DNA of 64,000 nucleotides from Datura wrightii (lineage: Eukaryota; Streptophyta; Magnoliopsida; Solanales; Solanaceae). The first letter of the stretch is position 1. The number at the start of each line of letters is the position of its first letter. A model generated the notes under the pieces. It was not told the DNA's origin. It made no database searches and was given only the letters and a program-made list of their open reading frames with translations. Of this stretch, positions 24,365 to 35,497 are shown in pieces. The stretch spans positions 68,278,001-68,342,000 of the forward strand of contig JASDFA010000006.1 in NCBI GenBank assembly GCA_035772735.1, given 5' to 3'. The translations under genes were made by a program, and so were the position numbers.

Positions 24365-24960
24365 ACCATCGTTTCTGATGGTTTTCTTGATGTTAAGCGG
24401 GCCGAAGAAGAAGCCTTGCTGCTCAGTCTAAGAGATTTGTTTTTGGAAGAGTCAAGTGATAACAGCTGCAACGCCATTATCAACGGGGAGGAAGGAGGGG
24501 TCCCACAACAAGAATGAGGAGTTCAAAGAGGAACCGCAAATTGGACAGCCACTCCATCCAAAGCTTGTCGGGCATCTGGGTAGATTAAAGGACTAGTTTT
24601 ACATTTTGTTTCAAAATGAATAATTGTTTTCAAAATTGTGAAATTTCTTTTGAATATTATGTCAAACTTTTGATCAATTTCTAATTAATAAAATCATTTT
24701 TCTTTCCATATATTTGATTCAATCTTATTTATTTTCAGCATTTCTAATATTGAACGAGTTGAATCTAAGGCCATGACTTGTAATGAAACTGTGCGACGTA
24801 ACACAGACAATTCATTAGAAGCTGAAGAAGATGAGTTACCTGCTGAAATTGTCAGGGAAATAGAAGAGTTCGAGGACAAGTCTAAAGCCAATCTGACAGA
24901 GACCGACGTGGTAATTTTGGAGGATTCTCTTTTTCATTTTACCTTCAGAAGGGAGAATAC
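24365..24960 (+). pseudogene. Protease-RT linker of A, truncated
   Basis: Weakly coding frames continue to about 24530. From 24773 a frame resembles the acidic linker that precedes RT in Ogre pol (MTCNETVRRNTDNSLEAEEDE, ELPAEIVREIEEFED). It departs near 24925 and runs into an A8-G15 homopolymer. The intervening AT-rich stretch (about 24600-24740) could be the Ogre intron, which normally lies between protease and RT. I did not fix splice sites. Confidence 0.6.
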
Positions 24961-24961
24961 T

Positions 24962-24984
24962 AAAAAAAAGGGGGGGGGGGGGGG
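24962..24984. repeat. A8-G15 homopolymer
   Basis: Eight A followed by fifteen G, exactly where similarity to Ogre pol is lost. It could mark an old junction, and it is also a place where assembly errors are likely. Confidence 0.7.
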
Positions 24985-25838
24985 TAACTACACAAAAAAT
25001 TTCAGCAGCATGAGCTTTCTCATTTTCATTTTTTTCTGCTAGACTTAGCAACAATCAAGGACAACACAATCACCTTTTTTGTCATGAAAATAGCGTCATA
25101 GCACCAACCTTCGGCCTCTACTCGGGGGTGTCTAGAATGCCATCGATGTACTTGTAGTGTGCAAATTTCATTGTCTTTATTTAAACTCCAATCAATCGCT
25201 TTTTTGTTTATCACAAATTGAGCAAGTCTTCTGCTTCAACGTCATATCTAATTCTCTTATCGTGTTTTTATGTTAATATGCATATCATGTTTAGATTTCT
25301 ACCTTTAGTGATTAACTATTCTTGGTTCTGTTTATCTTGCTTGGATTAACACCGTGATGATTAATTGCATCCCATTGCATGATGTATGGTTTCATTGTTA
25401 GTTAAGAAAAAGAAATGGAACTTGAGTTTTTTTTTCCTAAAATGAAGATACAGTAGTAAAAAAAAAAATTGTTTAGCTTTAGTTGGATATGGGTTAGTTC
25501 CATTTAAATTAAATGATTTAAAATATGATTGCTTCATAAGTTATTTAGGTAGTAAGTTGTAAAGTAATGTCATGTTTTCGTTCACTTTGGTTACTTGTTA
25601 AGCTATTTCTTGTTGATGATATTTTTTGTTATTTTCCTTGATCTGCTTTAAGTTGTTCATTACTATACATACTTTTAAAATGATATGTAAGAATGGAGTA
25701 GTAATTTCAATTTCCTAAGATTGAAGGAGAAGGACTTTGCAGAGAAAGTGACATTATAATACTCTATTTGGTTTCCCGTCTCAAAATATTGATTTAGGGA
25801 TCTTGCAGATAGTTGAACTAATAGTGGTATTAACATTT

Positions 25839-26090
25839 GTGCGTCGATGGTCATGAGTTTCCTCACTCTCAAGTTGTCTGCTTGGGGGAATCACGTCTAC
25901 ACCCACTCCATACTCTTTAGATATTGACTGTGTATCCTTTACGAAGGAATACACATCATGTTACACCTAGGGAGTCACGATGCCCATGACACGTCAAGAT
26001 TGATAGTGAAACCTTGCTTTGAGTCCCAACGGATTTTTGATCCCAAAAAAGACGTATTCATGATCTATGTTCATTTTTTATGTCTAAGTT
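25839..26090 (+). repeat. Second copy of the A leader segment
   Basis: It matches 19000-19245 in order and orientation with visible divergence. It shares GTGCGTCGATGGTCATGAG-type, TTCCTCACTCTC and CATGACACGTCAA words. A leader segment this far downstream suggests a chimeric 3' half. Confidence 0.7.
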
Positions 26091-26125
26091 TAATTTTGTC
26101 TCATTTAAGTTAATTGGTGTCCTTA

Positions 26126-26330
26126 CATGTATATTTCTTTTTCTTATTCCCTTTATTTGTCTTCGTGTTTGAATTATTTTTCTTCCATGTAAATCCTCTT
26201 CCTTATTCCCTTTATTTGTTTTCTTGTTAAATTATTTCCCTTCCATGTTTATTCTTTTTCCTTATTCCTTTTACTTGTTACATAATTAAATTATTCTTCC
26301 TCTCATGCTTGATTTCTTTCCTTTTTTTTA
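26126..26330 (+). repeat. Imperfect 59-base pyrimidine-rich tandem array in A
   Basis: Units start with CATG at 26126, 26186, 26244 and 26304 (spacing 60, 58, 60). They share CTTATTCCCTTTATTTG and AAATTATTT words. Confidence 0.6.
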
Positions 26331-27656
26331 TTTACATAGTTATTTTCTGTCTGTGATCCATTATATTGTTGTCACATTTAAATTATTTTTTATCGTGTTA
26401 ATCCATCTATTTTTTCCTTTTGTTTGTTTCTTTAAAGGATTAATTTACTTTCATGATTAAATTCTTTATTTGTTTTACTTAAATAATTAAATTTTTTTGC
26501 TGTGTTAATTGCTATGTATATATCTTATTTGCTTGATTATTTATTTTGTGTATGACCTACCCCATTTTCCTAGATTATTATGTTCTGGATGACTTCAAAA
26601 TCACTTCGTGCTTATTGCTAATAATTTCATACTATTGCTTACCTTTACTCTTTTAGGCCCAAAATCATACAAATCTTAAGGCCTAATCAAATTATCTTCC
26701 TTTCTCTGAATCGTAATTCTCATTTCTTTCTAAAAATCAAATGACTTTCTACTGACTTCATAACTGCATCAATTCATTATATTTGAGTTTCCTCCTGCAC
26801 TTTCTTGCATGGGCGTAATTTTTTTAAATAATTTTGTTCATCCATTCATATACTATTCTTGCACCTTGCCTAAGAGATATCATGCGAATACTATCATATT
26901 TTAATATTTGTGCCTTTTCATAATGTATACAATTCTCTGTTCTTATATACCTCTTCAACTTATTTAACACCATCCAAAAACTACACTTTTATTCTTCCCC
27001 TCAAGCATTTTCAATCTCTATCCACCATTCGAATTTCTTAAGGTCTTAAATTCTGAACTACTTGGACCTGCTTCTCATTTAAGAGGGATACGTAGGTGCC
27101 TTTATGGGGTTCGGTCTATATCTTAATAAAATTTCCTTCCCTTTTCCTTTATCAACTGGGGCAGAATTTTTGAGAGGACCTCAAAAATTCAATAGATCGA
27201 GCTTTTCTACATAACTGGGGCAGAATTTTTGAGGGGTCACAACTTTGTGTCATTTGCAAAAGGAGTCTACGTTATGTTCTACACTGGGACAGAAATTTTG
27301 AGAAGGATCTCAAAATTTATCAAGGCTCAATCAAATCAAGGAATTGATTCCCAAAGAGAACGTCTATGGAAAAGAAGTGACATCTAGTCTAATCATCAAG
27401 CTCATGAGATCGGGATAGCAACGGACAAATAAAGGCACAAATCAGCCTTTCCCCCCTTTTAATCTTTTGATTTTTTTTGTGAGCACAGGAGCAACAGGTA
27501 CCAAATTTGCAATCATTCTATATGGATCTTCGAAGATATTCATTATCAACTAAAAAATTTGTCCATGAACGGGGTTAAGCGCTACCCTCTTAGTAAGTTA
27601 CTCAAAGCTGAACACTGTTTGTTTGAAGCTAAGTATTAATGCTTTGATTTCTGAAA

Positions 27657-28290
27657 GGGTTAAGCACTACCCTAAATTTTTCTTTAAGGGCTAAGCATTG
27701 TCCTACGGGTTAAGCACTACCCTAAATATTGTTTTAAGGGCTAAGAATTGTCCTACAGGTTAAGCACTACCCTAAATATTTCTTTAAGGGCTAAGCATTG
27801 TTCTACGGGTTAAGCACTAACCTAAATATTTCCTTTAAGGGCTAAGCATTGTCCTACGGGTTAAGCACTACCCTAAATATTTTCTTTTAAGGACTAAGCA
27901 TTGTCCTACGGGTTAAGCACTACCCTAAAATTTTCTTTAAGGGCTAAGCATTGTCCTACGGGTTAAGCACTACCCTAAATATTTTCTTTTAAGGGCTAAG
28001 CATTGTCCTACGGGTTAAGCACTACCCTAAATATTTCTTTTAAGGGCTAAGCATTGTCCTACGGGTTAAGCACTACCCTAAATATTTTCTTTTAAGGGCT
28101 AAGCATTGTCCTACTGGTTAAGCACTATCCTAAATATTTATTTTAAGGGCTAAGCATTGTCGAAACGGGTTAAGCACTACCCTAAATTTTCTTTTAAGGG
28201 CTAAGCATTGTCCTATGGGTTAAGCACTACCCTAAATTTTCTTTAAGGAATAAGCATTGTCCTATGGGTGAAGCACTACCCTCTGATTTT
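27657..28290 (+). repeat. Minisatellite of 49-52-base units in the 3' region of A
   Basis: About thirteen units with the core GGGTTAAGCACTACCCTAAA followed by a T-rich segment and AAGGGCTAAGCATTGTCCTA. Unit starts lie near 27658, 27708, 27757, 27807, 27858, 27910, 27960, 28012, 28063, 28116, 28167, 28217 and 28267. Each unit holds two related halves, GGGTTAAGCACTACCC and GGGCTAAGCATTGTCC. Scattered half-units continue at about 28570-28700 and 28970-29060. Tandem arrays in the 3' untranslated region are a recognised trait of Tat/Ogre elements. Confidence 0.9.
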
Positions 28291-29529
28291 TAAAGGCTAA
28301 GCATCACCTCCTAAATTTCGATTGGATTAAACGCTTTCATCCAAGCTAATCGTTAATTTTGTGAAATGTTATCTCATGTTTATTGACTAATCACCTTTAT
28401 CCAGTATTTTGGAGTTGCAGGCTACTCAAGTACCATGATATCAAATTAAGCTACTATCATGCTCTTATGTTAATCTCAAACTTTCAAGCTACTTTCGAGT
28501 TATTTTCCTTCAAACTACTGTTTTACTACTTTGGAGCTACTATTATCATGCTATTTTCGGTTTTTGATTTATGATGGGTTAAGCATTACCCTTCGATATT
28601 TTAAGGGATAAGCATTGCCCTATGGGTTAAGCACTACCCTCAATGTTTAAAGTGAAACACTGCATTCTAATTTTGATCGGGTTAAGCACTACCCTCTTAA
28701 ATTTACTCGAGCTGTTAGTTACTTTTACAAAATGGCATCTTATGCTTATCGACCAATATTTTATCCAATATTTTAAAAGTTTGCAGGCTACTATTGCATT
28801 ATTATTGTGAAATTAGATCAAGCTACTAGTATGCTACTTTCGAATTTTAAAGATACTACTATGCTACTTTAAAGCGTTCAAACTACTTTCAAGCTCATAT
28901 CACATTTTTAAAGCCGTTGTTTTACTTCTGAGCTACTATCATTGTGCTACGTTCTTTTGATTTCTGGATGGGTTTAGCGCCACCCTCCAAAACTTAAAGG
29001 CTAAGCAGGGTCCTACTATTTCGACGTTGTTCGGGTTAAGCATTACCCTCTCAAAAATTCTCCAAGCTACGTTCTTATTTTCACAAAATTTATTCTTAAT
29101 AGTCTCTTCTCGTCCATCATTTATTTACCTATCTAGCTATTTTCAAGCTCTACTACTTTTAATCACGCTTATAAGCACTTTTCGTTTCCCTTTAGTTGCA
29201 ACCTTTTACCTTTCAAATTAGCTTTCGTTCTAATATTACTGTATTTTGATATAAAAAATACTAATTTTTTCTGTCTCTCTCATCTCTATTCCAATCATTT
29301 CCTACTCTTTTCGTTCCTTATTCAAATCTTGCATTATCAATTTTCCTTAGGGATCTTGTACGTTCCTAAATCTAGAACTACACGTGGTCTGATTCTCGTG
29401 AGACCCGAGATATGTAGGCGACTTGATACCAAAGTCTCGGCCACAACATCTTCACAACCCCATCTCGTTTCATCTGGCCCTACCGAAAATTTTTCTTTCA
29501 GTCTGACAAAATTGGCCACTAGGTCAACG
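28291..29529 (+). other. 3' region of A after the minisatellite
   Basis: Noncoding. It holds dispersed half-units of the minisatellite, repeated GCTACT-type words (28420-28900) and a further copy of the GATATGTAGGCGAC motif near 29409. Confidence 0.5.
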
Positions 29530-29578
29530 TTCTTTGCTCAATAATTCATTCTTCATTCCCGAGCAAAGAAGGGGCAGT
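29530..29578 (+). promoter_or_regulatory. Stem-loop and polypurine tract of A
   Basis: TTCTTTGCTC (29530-29539) and GAGCAAAGAA (29561-29570) form a perfect 10-bp inverted repeat with a 21-base loop. The 3' arm runs into the polypurine tract AAAGAAGGGG just before the LTR at 29579. The tract is the primer for plus-strand DNA synthesis. Confidence 0.75.
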
Positions 29579-30933
29579 TGTTGACACCCAATTTTGACCT
29601 CCCTACGCCATTATATGCTGCTCATATGTTTATTTATTTATTTATTTTACGCAAATATTCGACTTACTTTTATATTTATAAAATAATCAATTATCATAAT
29701 ATTGCAAAAATTATTCAAATTACATATATATGGTCATATAATTTGCATTATTTTTTTAAATAATTACGTCATATATAATATATTTTATATTAATATGCGT
29801 CCTTTTTAAATATATATTTTACTTAATAAACTATTTACATAATTTTCATAATTTTTTACGAATTTATTTGCCAAGTAATATTACTCAAATTTATAAACTA
29901 TTTGTGTTAATAATATAATTTTTTTATAATATTTGATAACTTAATTTTATTTTCTAGTCATTAAATTATTTATAAATATAATAATTTAATTATATGATAT
30001 TTACATAAGTCCACTCGAATTTAGGATTTATAATAAGATTTATATGATTTTTCTATAATTAAATTACTTTATTATCTATTTGTTGAATTATCTATAAGTG
30101 TAGTATTTTTATTTATTTAATGGCAGTTAATTTCAAATTTTAGCTAACTTATTTAAAAACTAGCCACTTTTCCTTCAATTTCATTCAATTTTAGCCTACT
30201 TTACCATATCTAACCACTTTTTAAATTCAATTCAATTTTAATTCAATCCTACCCATTTATCCTACCTGCAACCCGCCAGAAGACCTGTGACCCGACCCAT
30301 CTTTATAACTTCTAATCCTAGCCGTTCATTTAATTTAATCAAACGGTCCATACTAACCCTACCCTATTTCCTTTAATAACCAATTACCCCCCCCCCAAAC
30401 CCTACAACACACTTTCATCTTCTCTCCCTCACCCCAACAGCCGCCACCTACCCTCTTCCTCTCTCCTCTCAGATCTGCCAGCCGCCGGAACTCCCTCCAA
30501 ATCGCAGCCGTCCCTCTTCTTTCTCTTCCACCTCTCCAGCCTTCTCCCCTCACCCGAACATCGCTGCCCACCCTCTCACCTCTCTCGCCGAAAACAACCA
30601 ACACCACCACAAACACCTCTTGTCGTCGCTGCTTCTTTGGCAAAACCGACAAACCCCGCCAGCCCTCCTCTCTATCTCCCATCTCCGGAAAAAATCTGAC
30701 ACCACCATTTCTTCCTCCGCTCCCCGTCGTCTCCCTCTTCTCATTTTTTCTCCGGTAGACCAGATCCTCTCCCTCACTCGTCCGTCACCACCAGATCTCC
30801 TGCCTCTCTCTTCTCTTCTCCTTCTTTTCACCCGAGACCAACAACTAGATCCCGCCGACCTGAGCAATGGCGATAAATTGAGGATAAATCCCCTTGAATA
30901 TTGAATCTGTCTGTATATAATTCCCTTTATTAA

Positions 30934-30979
<46 letters not shown>

Positions 30980-33691
30980 GGTTAATGATCTCTCTTAGAC
31001 ACGGATTTTAGATCTAACATGTTGTGTTTGATTTCCATTTATTCTCTTCTGACTACCGCTTGCTTATCTATTAAAAAATCACCTTAAATGCCTTTAAAGT
31101 ATTATGAATTTTTGATTCATATGAACTCATTTCTTGTTGAAAATTCTCGTGGATGTGAGTTGTTGTTTGGTTATTCAGCAGTAATTTCATATTTTGTTGC
31201 GTGAATTCGGCCCTCTGAGATAGAATAATATCTTTATTTTTATTTATTTATTAGCTGAAATTTTTTGGTAAATATTTATTTTCCATTATTATCTTTAATA
31301 TGTGAAATCTTTCACTATGTTGTATCTTGAAATCGGCTTATATCACATTGATGGAAGGATTTCTTTTAAGATTTTTATTTGTGCTATATGCATTCGATAT
31401 GATAATTTATGATTTCGTATTTATGTGGTGGGCATGTCAGCCTTAGTATTTAAACATTTTGGTAGGTTGAAGGTGTGTTACTGTGAAATTGCTTCTGTTT
31501 TTTTATCAATTAAAATTCTAGCATGATTGATTATTTTCTTTCATATTCTTTCCTTAATTTGAGTATTTATTTATGTTAAAATAATTTTGGTTCATACTCA
31601 CACGATTCTGCTTAAGGAAAACTGGTGTGGTTGATTATTATTAGTTTTTTCTTTCCTTAGCCAATTAGTACCTCATTTATGTTAAATTATTATTGGATTC
31701 TATTTAAGAAAAAAAAATTGTTGCTAATTTTCCTTTTTTATTGAACTGATTTAATGCATAATTAATCATGGTAAATCTTGATTATTTTTATATATTCTGA
31801 TTAAGCTATGATAATTAAGGAAAATAAATTTCATTGATTGATTTTGGATTATTTCTTTCTTCTTTAATTAGCTCTTTGATTGATTTTTATTAGAAAATTT
31901 TCCTTTTCCTCATGATAGGATTGACTGTATATAAATGGGTTTCTCCTTTCTTTCTAATTCATTGGAGGCTCTACCATTCAGACCTCACTTATTTTCTTTA
32001 ACAATATAACTTGGTTTATCTTCTGTTCATCATGAGAGTATTGTGAAAGTCTTGCGAATTATTGTATTCTTAATATTGCCCTGCTCTTCACTCTATTTCT
32101 ATAATTCCCTCAACCCGCCTCAACATGAGGACTGCTCGGGACCCACGAGGTCCTTGTGATGTTGACGTGTTGAAGTTTGGGTCTCAATTTGTTGGCGAAG
32201 TCTTTCAGAATTGTTGTTTGTTGCTCTATTCCTTATTTGATTAACCGGTTAGTTGTTTTTCTTTATACTTTTATGATAACAATGTGAAAACTTGTACTTG
32301 CATCATGATAATTCTTTAAGTGTGTGTTCTTAAGTTTCATAATAAATCTTTTTTTCATTATTATTATGTAAAAACCAATTAACTTGTGAATTATGGTTTC
32401 CCGAATATGTGTTTGTACATGCATATCTGTTGTGTCACTTGCTTAACAGGTTACCCTAGTCCGGAATGAAGAGTCGCCCGGGATACAAAGGACTATGGAT
32501 CTATTTTTATTTATTTAGTTCTTTTAATATTTGTATTAATTTGTTAGTTTTTTTAGTTTTGTAATAATTGTAAAAACGATAATAATAGTGAAGATGGGGT
32601 CTATGGGGTTGGGGGTTTGTATGTTTTATTTATTTTTTAAATACTAGCTTCACTTAAAAAGCATGTTCATAGGATTTTAATAATATATGCAACGATAGAA
32701 ATCATGCTCATGGGGATTTAATTTTAATAACAGATGCAACGATAGAAATCATGCCTATAGGAGTAAGACGATTTTAGTCACTTCTGCTAGAAATCATGCC
32801 TATAGGAGTAAGACGATTTTAGTCACTTTTTCTAGAAATCATGCCTATAAGAACTAAAACAATTTGATTTGAAGCTCTCTTGTGTTTCAATTTAGTAAGT
32901 TTACGTGTAGAAATTATTTTCGGTCCACATTTTGAATTCTTAATCAGTTTGTTCTTAATGACACTGACATGTTTAATAAAGCTATTTTATATCCAATCCC
33001 CTAATAAGTAATCACTTGTTTGAATCAAACTTGACGATTAGTAGTTAATTTTTATGTTTATAGGTCACATGTTGTCCATATCAATAAACCTCGCAATAAA
33101 TTACTTGATATTAGAAGGTTTATTTATCTGTCACAAATTAATCTGCTCACACCCTTTTTGAAATCATGTCCATAGGATTTGCAAGATATTTGCATTTGTT
33201 TGAGCATCATTTAACATAGAGGCCATGTGAGACTTTTTATGCTAATTGTTTTGTTACTTGCTTGCGTTAATCACCCTTTAATAAAGCCCTAAGAATTCTA
33301 GATCTCAACTCCAAAATAGTAGTCCAATCGCCTCTTGGACATTAGGATCGGGACGGGTAGGCACCCGTTAGGGCGTTAGTTTTCCTTCACCTAGAGCATT
33401 TTAGGATTAATAATTAATTAATTAATTAGGCTGGTAGTGGGAAATGATAGTCTGTGCCCGCTGAATAATATGAGAAATCTAAATAGGTCCTGAAATATTA
33501 TTTTAGTCACACGGGGTGATCCCGTTAGGTTAAAATAATCCCCCTCTAAAAGGCAGAACTATGTTTGACCTGATTCTCTCTCGGGATATGTAGGCACCTC
33601 TTCGAGGTTCGGTCCAATCCTTAAAATTTTTATCTATTTGTTTTGTTATTGTTTTTCTAATTTATCATTTATTTATTGTTTGCCTTTATCT
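29579..33691 (+). repeat. 3' LTR of A, truncated at its right end
   Basis: It starts TGTTGACACCC and follows the 5' LTR to GCCTTTATCT, then switches to D sequence at 33692. The part matching 18242-18628 of the 5' LTR, including the terminal CA, is missing. The ATT array at 30937-30979 is short. Confidence 0.9.
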
Positions 33692-35256
33692 TTTGGAGAC
33701 AGTATCTATACGGGGGGCCGTTGTGAGGTGTTCATGGACCATCGCCGCTTGCAACATATGTTCACCCAGAGGGACCTTAACTTGAGTTAGCAATGATGGA
33801 TGAAGCTGCTCAAAGATTATGGTGTCACAAACTTATATCATTCGGGTAAGCCAATATGGTGGCTGATGCATTAAGCATAAAGTCTATAAGTATGGGTAGC
33901 TTGGCATATTTGGAGGTCACCAAGCATATGTTGTCTACAGAGGTTAAAACTCTGGCAAACAGTTTCATGAGACTTAAATGTCTTAATCTGGTAGAGTATT
34001 GGCTTGCATGGGGGCAAGGTCATCCTTTCTAGAGCAAATTAAGGCTAAACAGTTCGAGGATGCCAAGTTGACTAAGATCCACAATAAAGTCTTATGGGAG
34101 AATCTAAGGAGGTTTTGATTGATGATGAAGGTGTCCTGAGGATTAAGGGGAATATATGTTGTTCTCTATGTTGATGATTTGATTAAGACTATCCCATCAG
34201 AGGTTCAAAGTTCAAGGTATTCCCTATACCCTAGTGCCACCAAAATGTATCATGACCTTAAGAAGCTCTATTGGTTGAGCAGAATGAAGCAGGGTATTTT
34301 GGAGTACATCGCCTAATGCTTAAATTATTAGCAGGTGAAGTATGAGCACTAGAGACCTGGGGGAATACTTCATAGGATGTCCATTCCTAAATGAAAGTGG
34401 GAAATAATAGCTATGGGCTTCTTGGTGGGTCTTCCAAAGATCTTGGGGAAATTTGACTCCATTTGGGTTAATGTTGATAAGTTGACTAAGTTTGCCCATT
34501 TGTGCCAGTTCAGGTTACCTATAAAGCAAAAAGGTTAGCCAAGCTGTACATCCGAGAAGTGGTTTGGTTGCATGGGGTGCCAGTTTCAATCATCTCAGAT
34601 AGAGGTATGCAATTTACTTCTAATTTTTAGAGAACCTTACAAGTTGAACTAGGTACTAGGCTAGATTTGAGCACAATATTTCACCCTCAAAATGATGGGC
34701 AGTTTGAGCGAATGCATCAAGTATTGGAGGATTACGTGACAGACTTTACGGGCCATTGGGACAAGTTCTTTCCATTGGTTGAGTTTTCCTACAATAATAT
34801 TTATAGCATTGGTATAGTTTCATTTGATACTTTGTATAGGAGGAGATACAGGTCTCCTATTGGTTGGTTCGATGCATTAGAGGTGAGGCCATGGGGTACT
34901 GGCCTTTTAAAAAGTCCTTGGAAAAGGTAAAGGTGATTTAGGAGAATCTCTAGGTAGCCCAGAGCAGATAGAAGCAATATGCTGATCAAATAGTTAGGGA
35001 CATAGAGCTCATGGTGAGAGAGCAAGTCTTGCTCATGGTTTCACCTATGAAGGGTGTGATGCTATTTAGGATGCGGGGCAAGCTTAGCTGGAGGTACATT
35101 GGTCCATTTGGATTTCTCCAACGTGTGGGGGAGGTGTCTAATGAATTAGCCTTGCCTCCAGGTTTGTTTGGAGTTCATCCGGTCTTTCATGTTTCTATGT
35201 TGAAGAAGTATCATGGACACCTATATTGTCCATTAGGATTCATTATTGCTCAATGA
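33692..35256 (+). pseudogene. RNase H C-terminal part and integrase of D (decayed)
   Basis: The D sequence resumes with a WRQYLYG-type block, then FMDHRRLQHMFTQRDLN and KANMVADALS, the C-terminal half of RNase H. Integrase follows: MYHD in the zinc region near 34240, VSIISDRGMQFTS with the second catalytic Asp near 34590, FHPQNDGQFERMHQVLEDY near 34680 with the catalytic Glu position, VEFSYNN, and a GPF-type SH3-like module (YIGPFGFLQRVG) near 35090. Stops and frameshifts are numerous. By comparison with C, about 650 bases covering the second half of RT and the start of RNase H are missing at the left junction. Confidence 0.8.
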
Positions 35257-35430
35257 AAATCATTCCTATAAAGAGGAGCTTGTGGCTATTTTTGATAGAA
35301 AAGTACACAAGCTGAGATCAAAGGAGATCATGTCTGTGAAGGTCTAGTGGAAGAACCATCCTATGAAGAAGGACAATTGGGAGACCAAACCAAACCTACA
35401 TAGAAGATATTCCCAGCTTTTCATTAAGTC
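35257..35430 (+). pseudogene. Chromodomain of D (decayed)
   Basis: The frame reads AIFDRKVHKLRSKEI, MSVKV, a stop, WKNHPMKKDNWET and then YSQLF. This is the C-terminal chromodomain pattern of Tekay/Del chromoviruses, parallel to ILDRQIRRLRTKDI...VLWHNR...TWEAE in C. The domain is thought to guide integration into marked chromatin. Confidence 0.75.
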
Positions 35431-35461
35431 AGATATTTCTTTCCTTGTTTCCTCTTTTAAC

Positions 35462-35497
35462 CGTTCAGGGAAGAACGACGGTTTAATTGATATCTGA
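35462..35497 (+). promoter_or_regulatory. Polypurine-tract region of D with degraded stem-loop
   Basis: Just before the 3' LTR, CGTTC (35462-35466) and GAACG (35473-35477) can pair around AGGGAA. This is the position where C and B carry an RGGA-loop hairpin. A partly purine-rich stretch then leads to the LTR start at 35498. Confidence 0.45.

Larger units (their letters stand above)
24985..27560 (+). other. Noncoding 3' region of A, first part
   Basis: No RT, RNase H or integrase similarity is visible in any frame. Landmarks are the second leader copy (25839-26090), an imperfect array of about 59-base pyrimidine-rich units starting CATG at 26126, 26186, 26244 and 26304, and an LTR-like motif GGATACGTAGGTGCC near 27088. 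CTGGGGCAGAATTTTTGAG repeats near 27159 and 27214, with a variant near 27284. Such phrases recur in Ogre 3' regions. Confidence 0.6.
14087..33691 (+). mobile_element. Element A: Ogre-like (Tat lineage) LTR retrotransposon lacking RT and integrase
   Basis: It has very long LTRs (14087-18628 and 29579-33691) and a tRNA-Arg-type primer binding site. An extra ORF1 lies ahead of gag, followed by gag, protease and a G-patch. A tandem-repeat-rich 3' untranslated region and a polypurine tract come next. These are the defining traits of Ogre elements. RT, RNase H and integrase are absent: similarity to the Ogre pol linker stops near 24930. It inserted into D's RT (left flank AGTCT at 14082-14086). The matching right TSD is lost together with the last roughly 390 bases of its right LTR. 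Confidence 0.9.

Noticed and set aside
27657..28290. Regular repeats considered as a CRISPR-like array
   Set aside because: Units are contiguous with no unique spacers, and the context is a plant retrotransposon.
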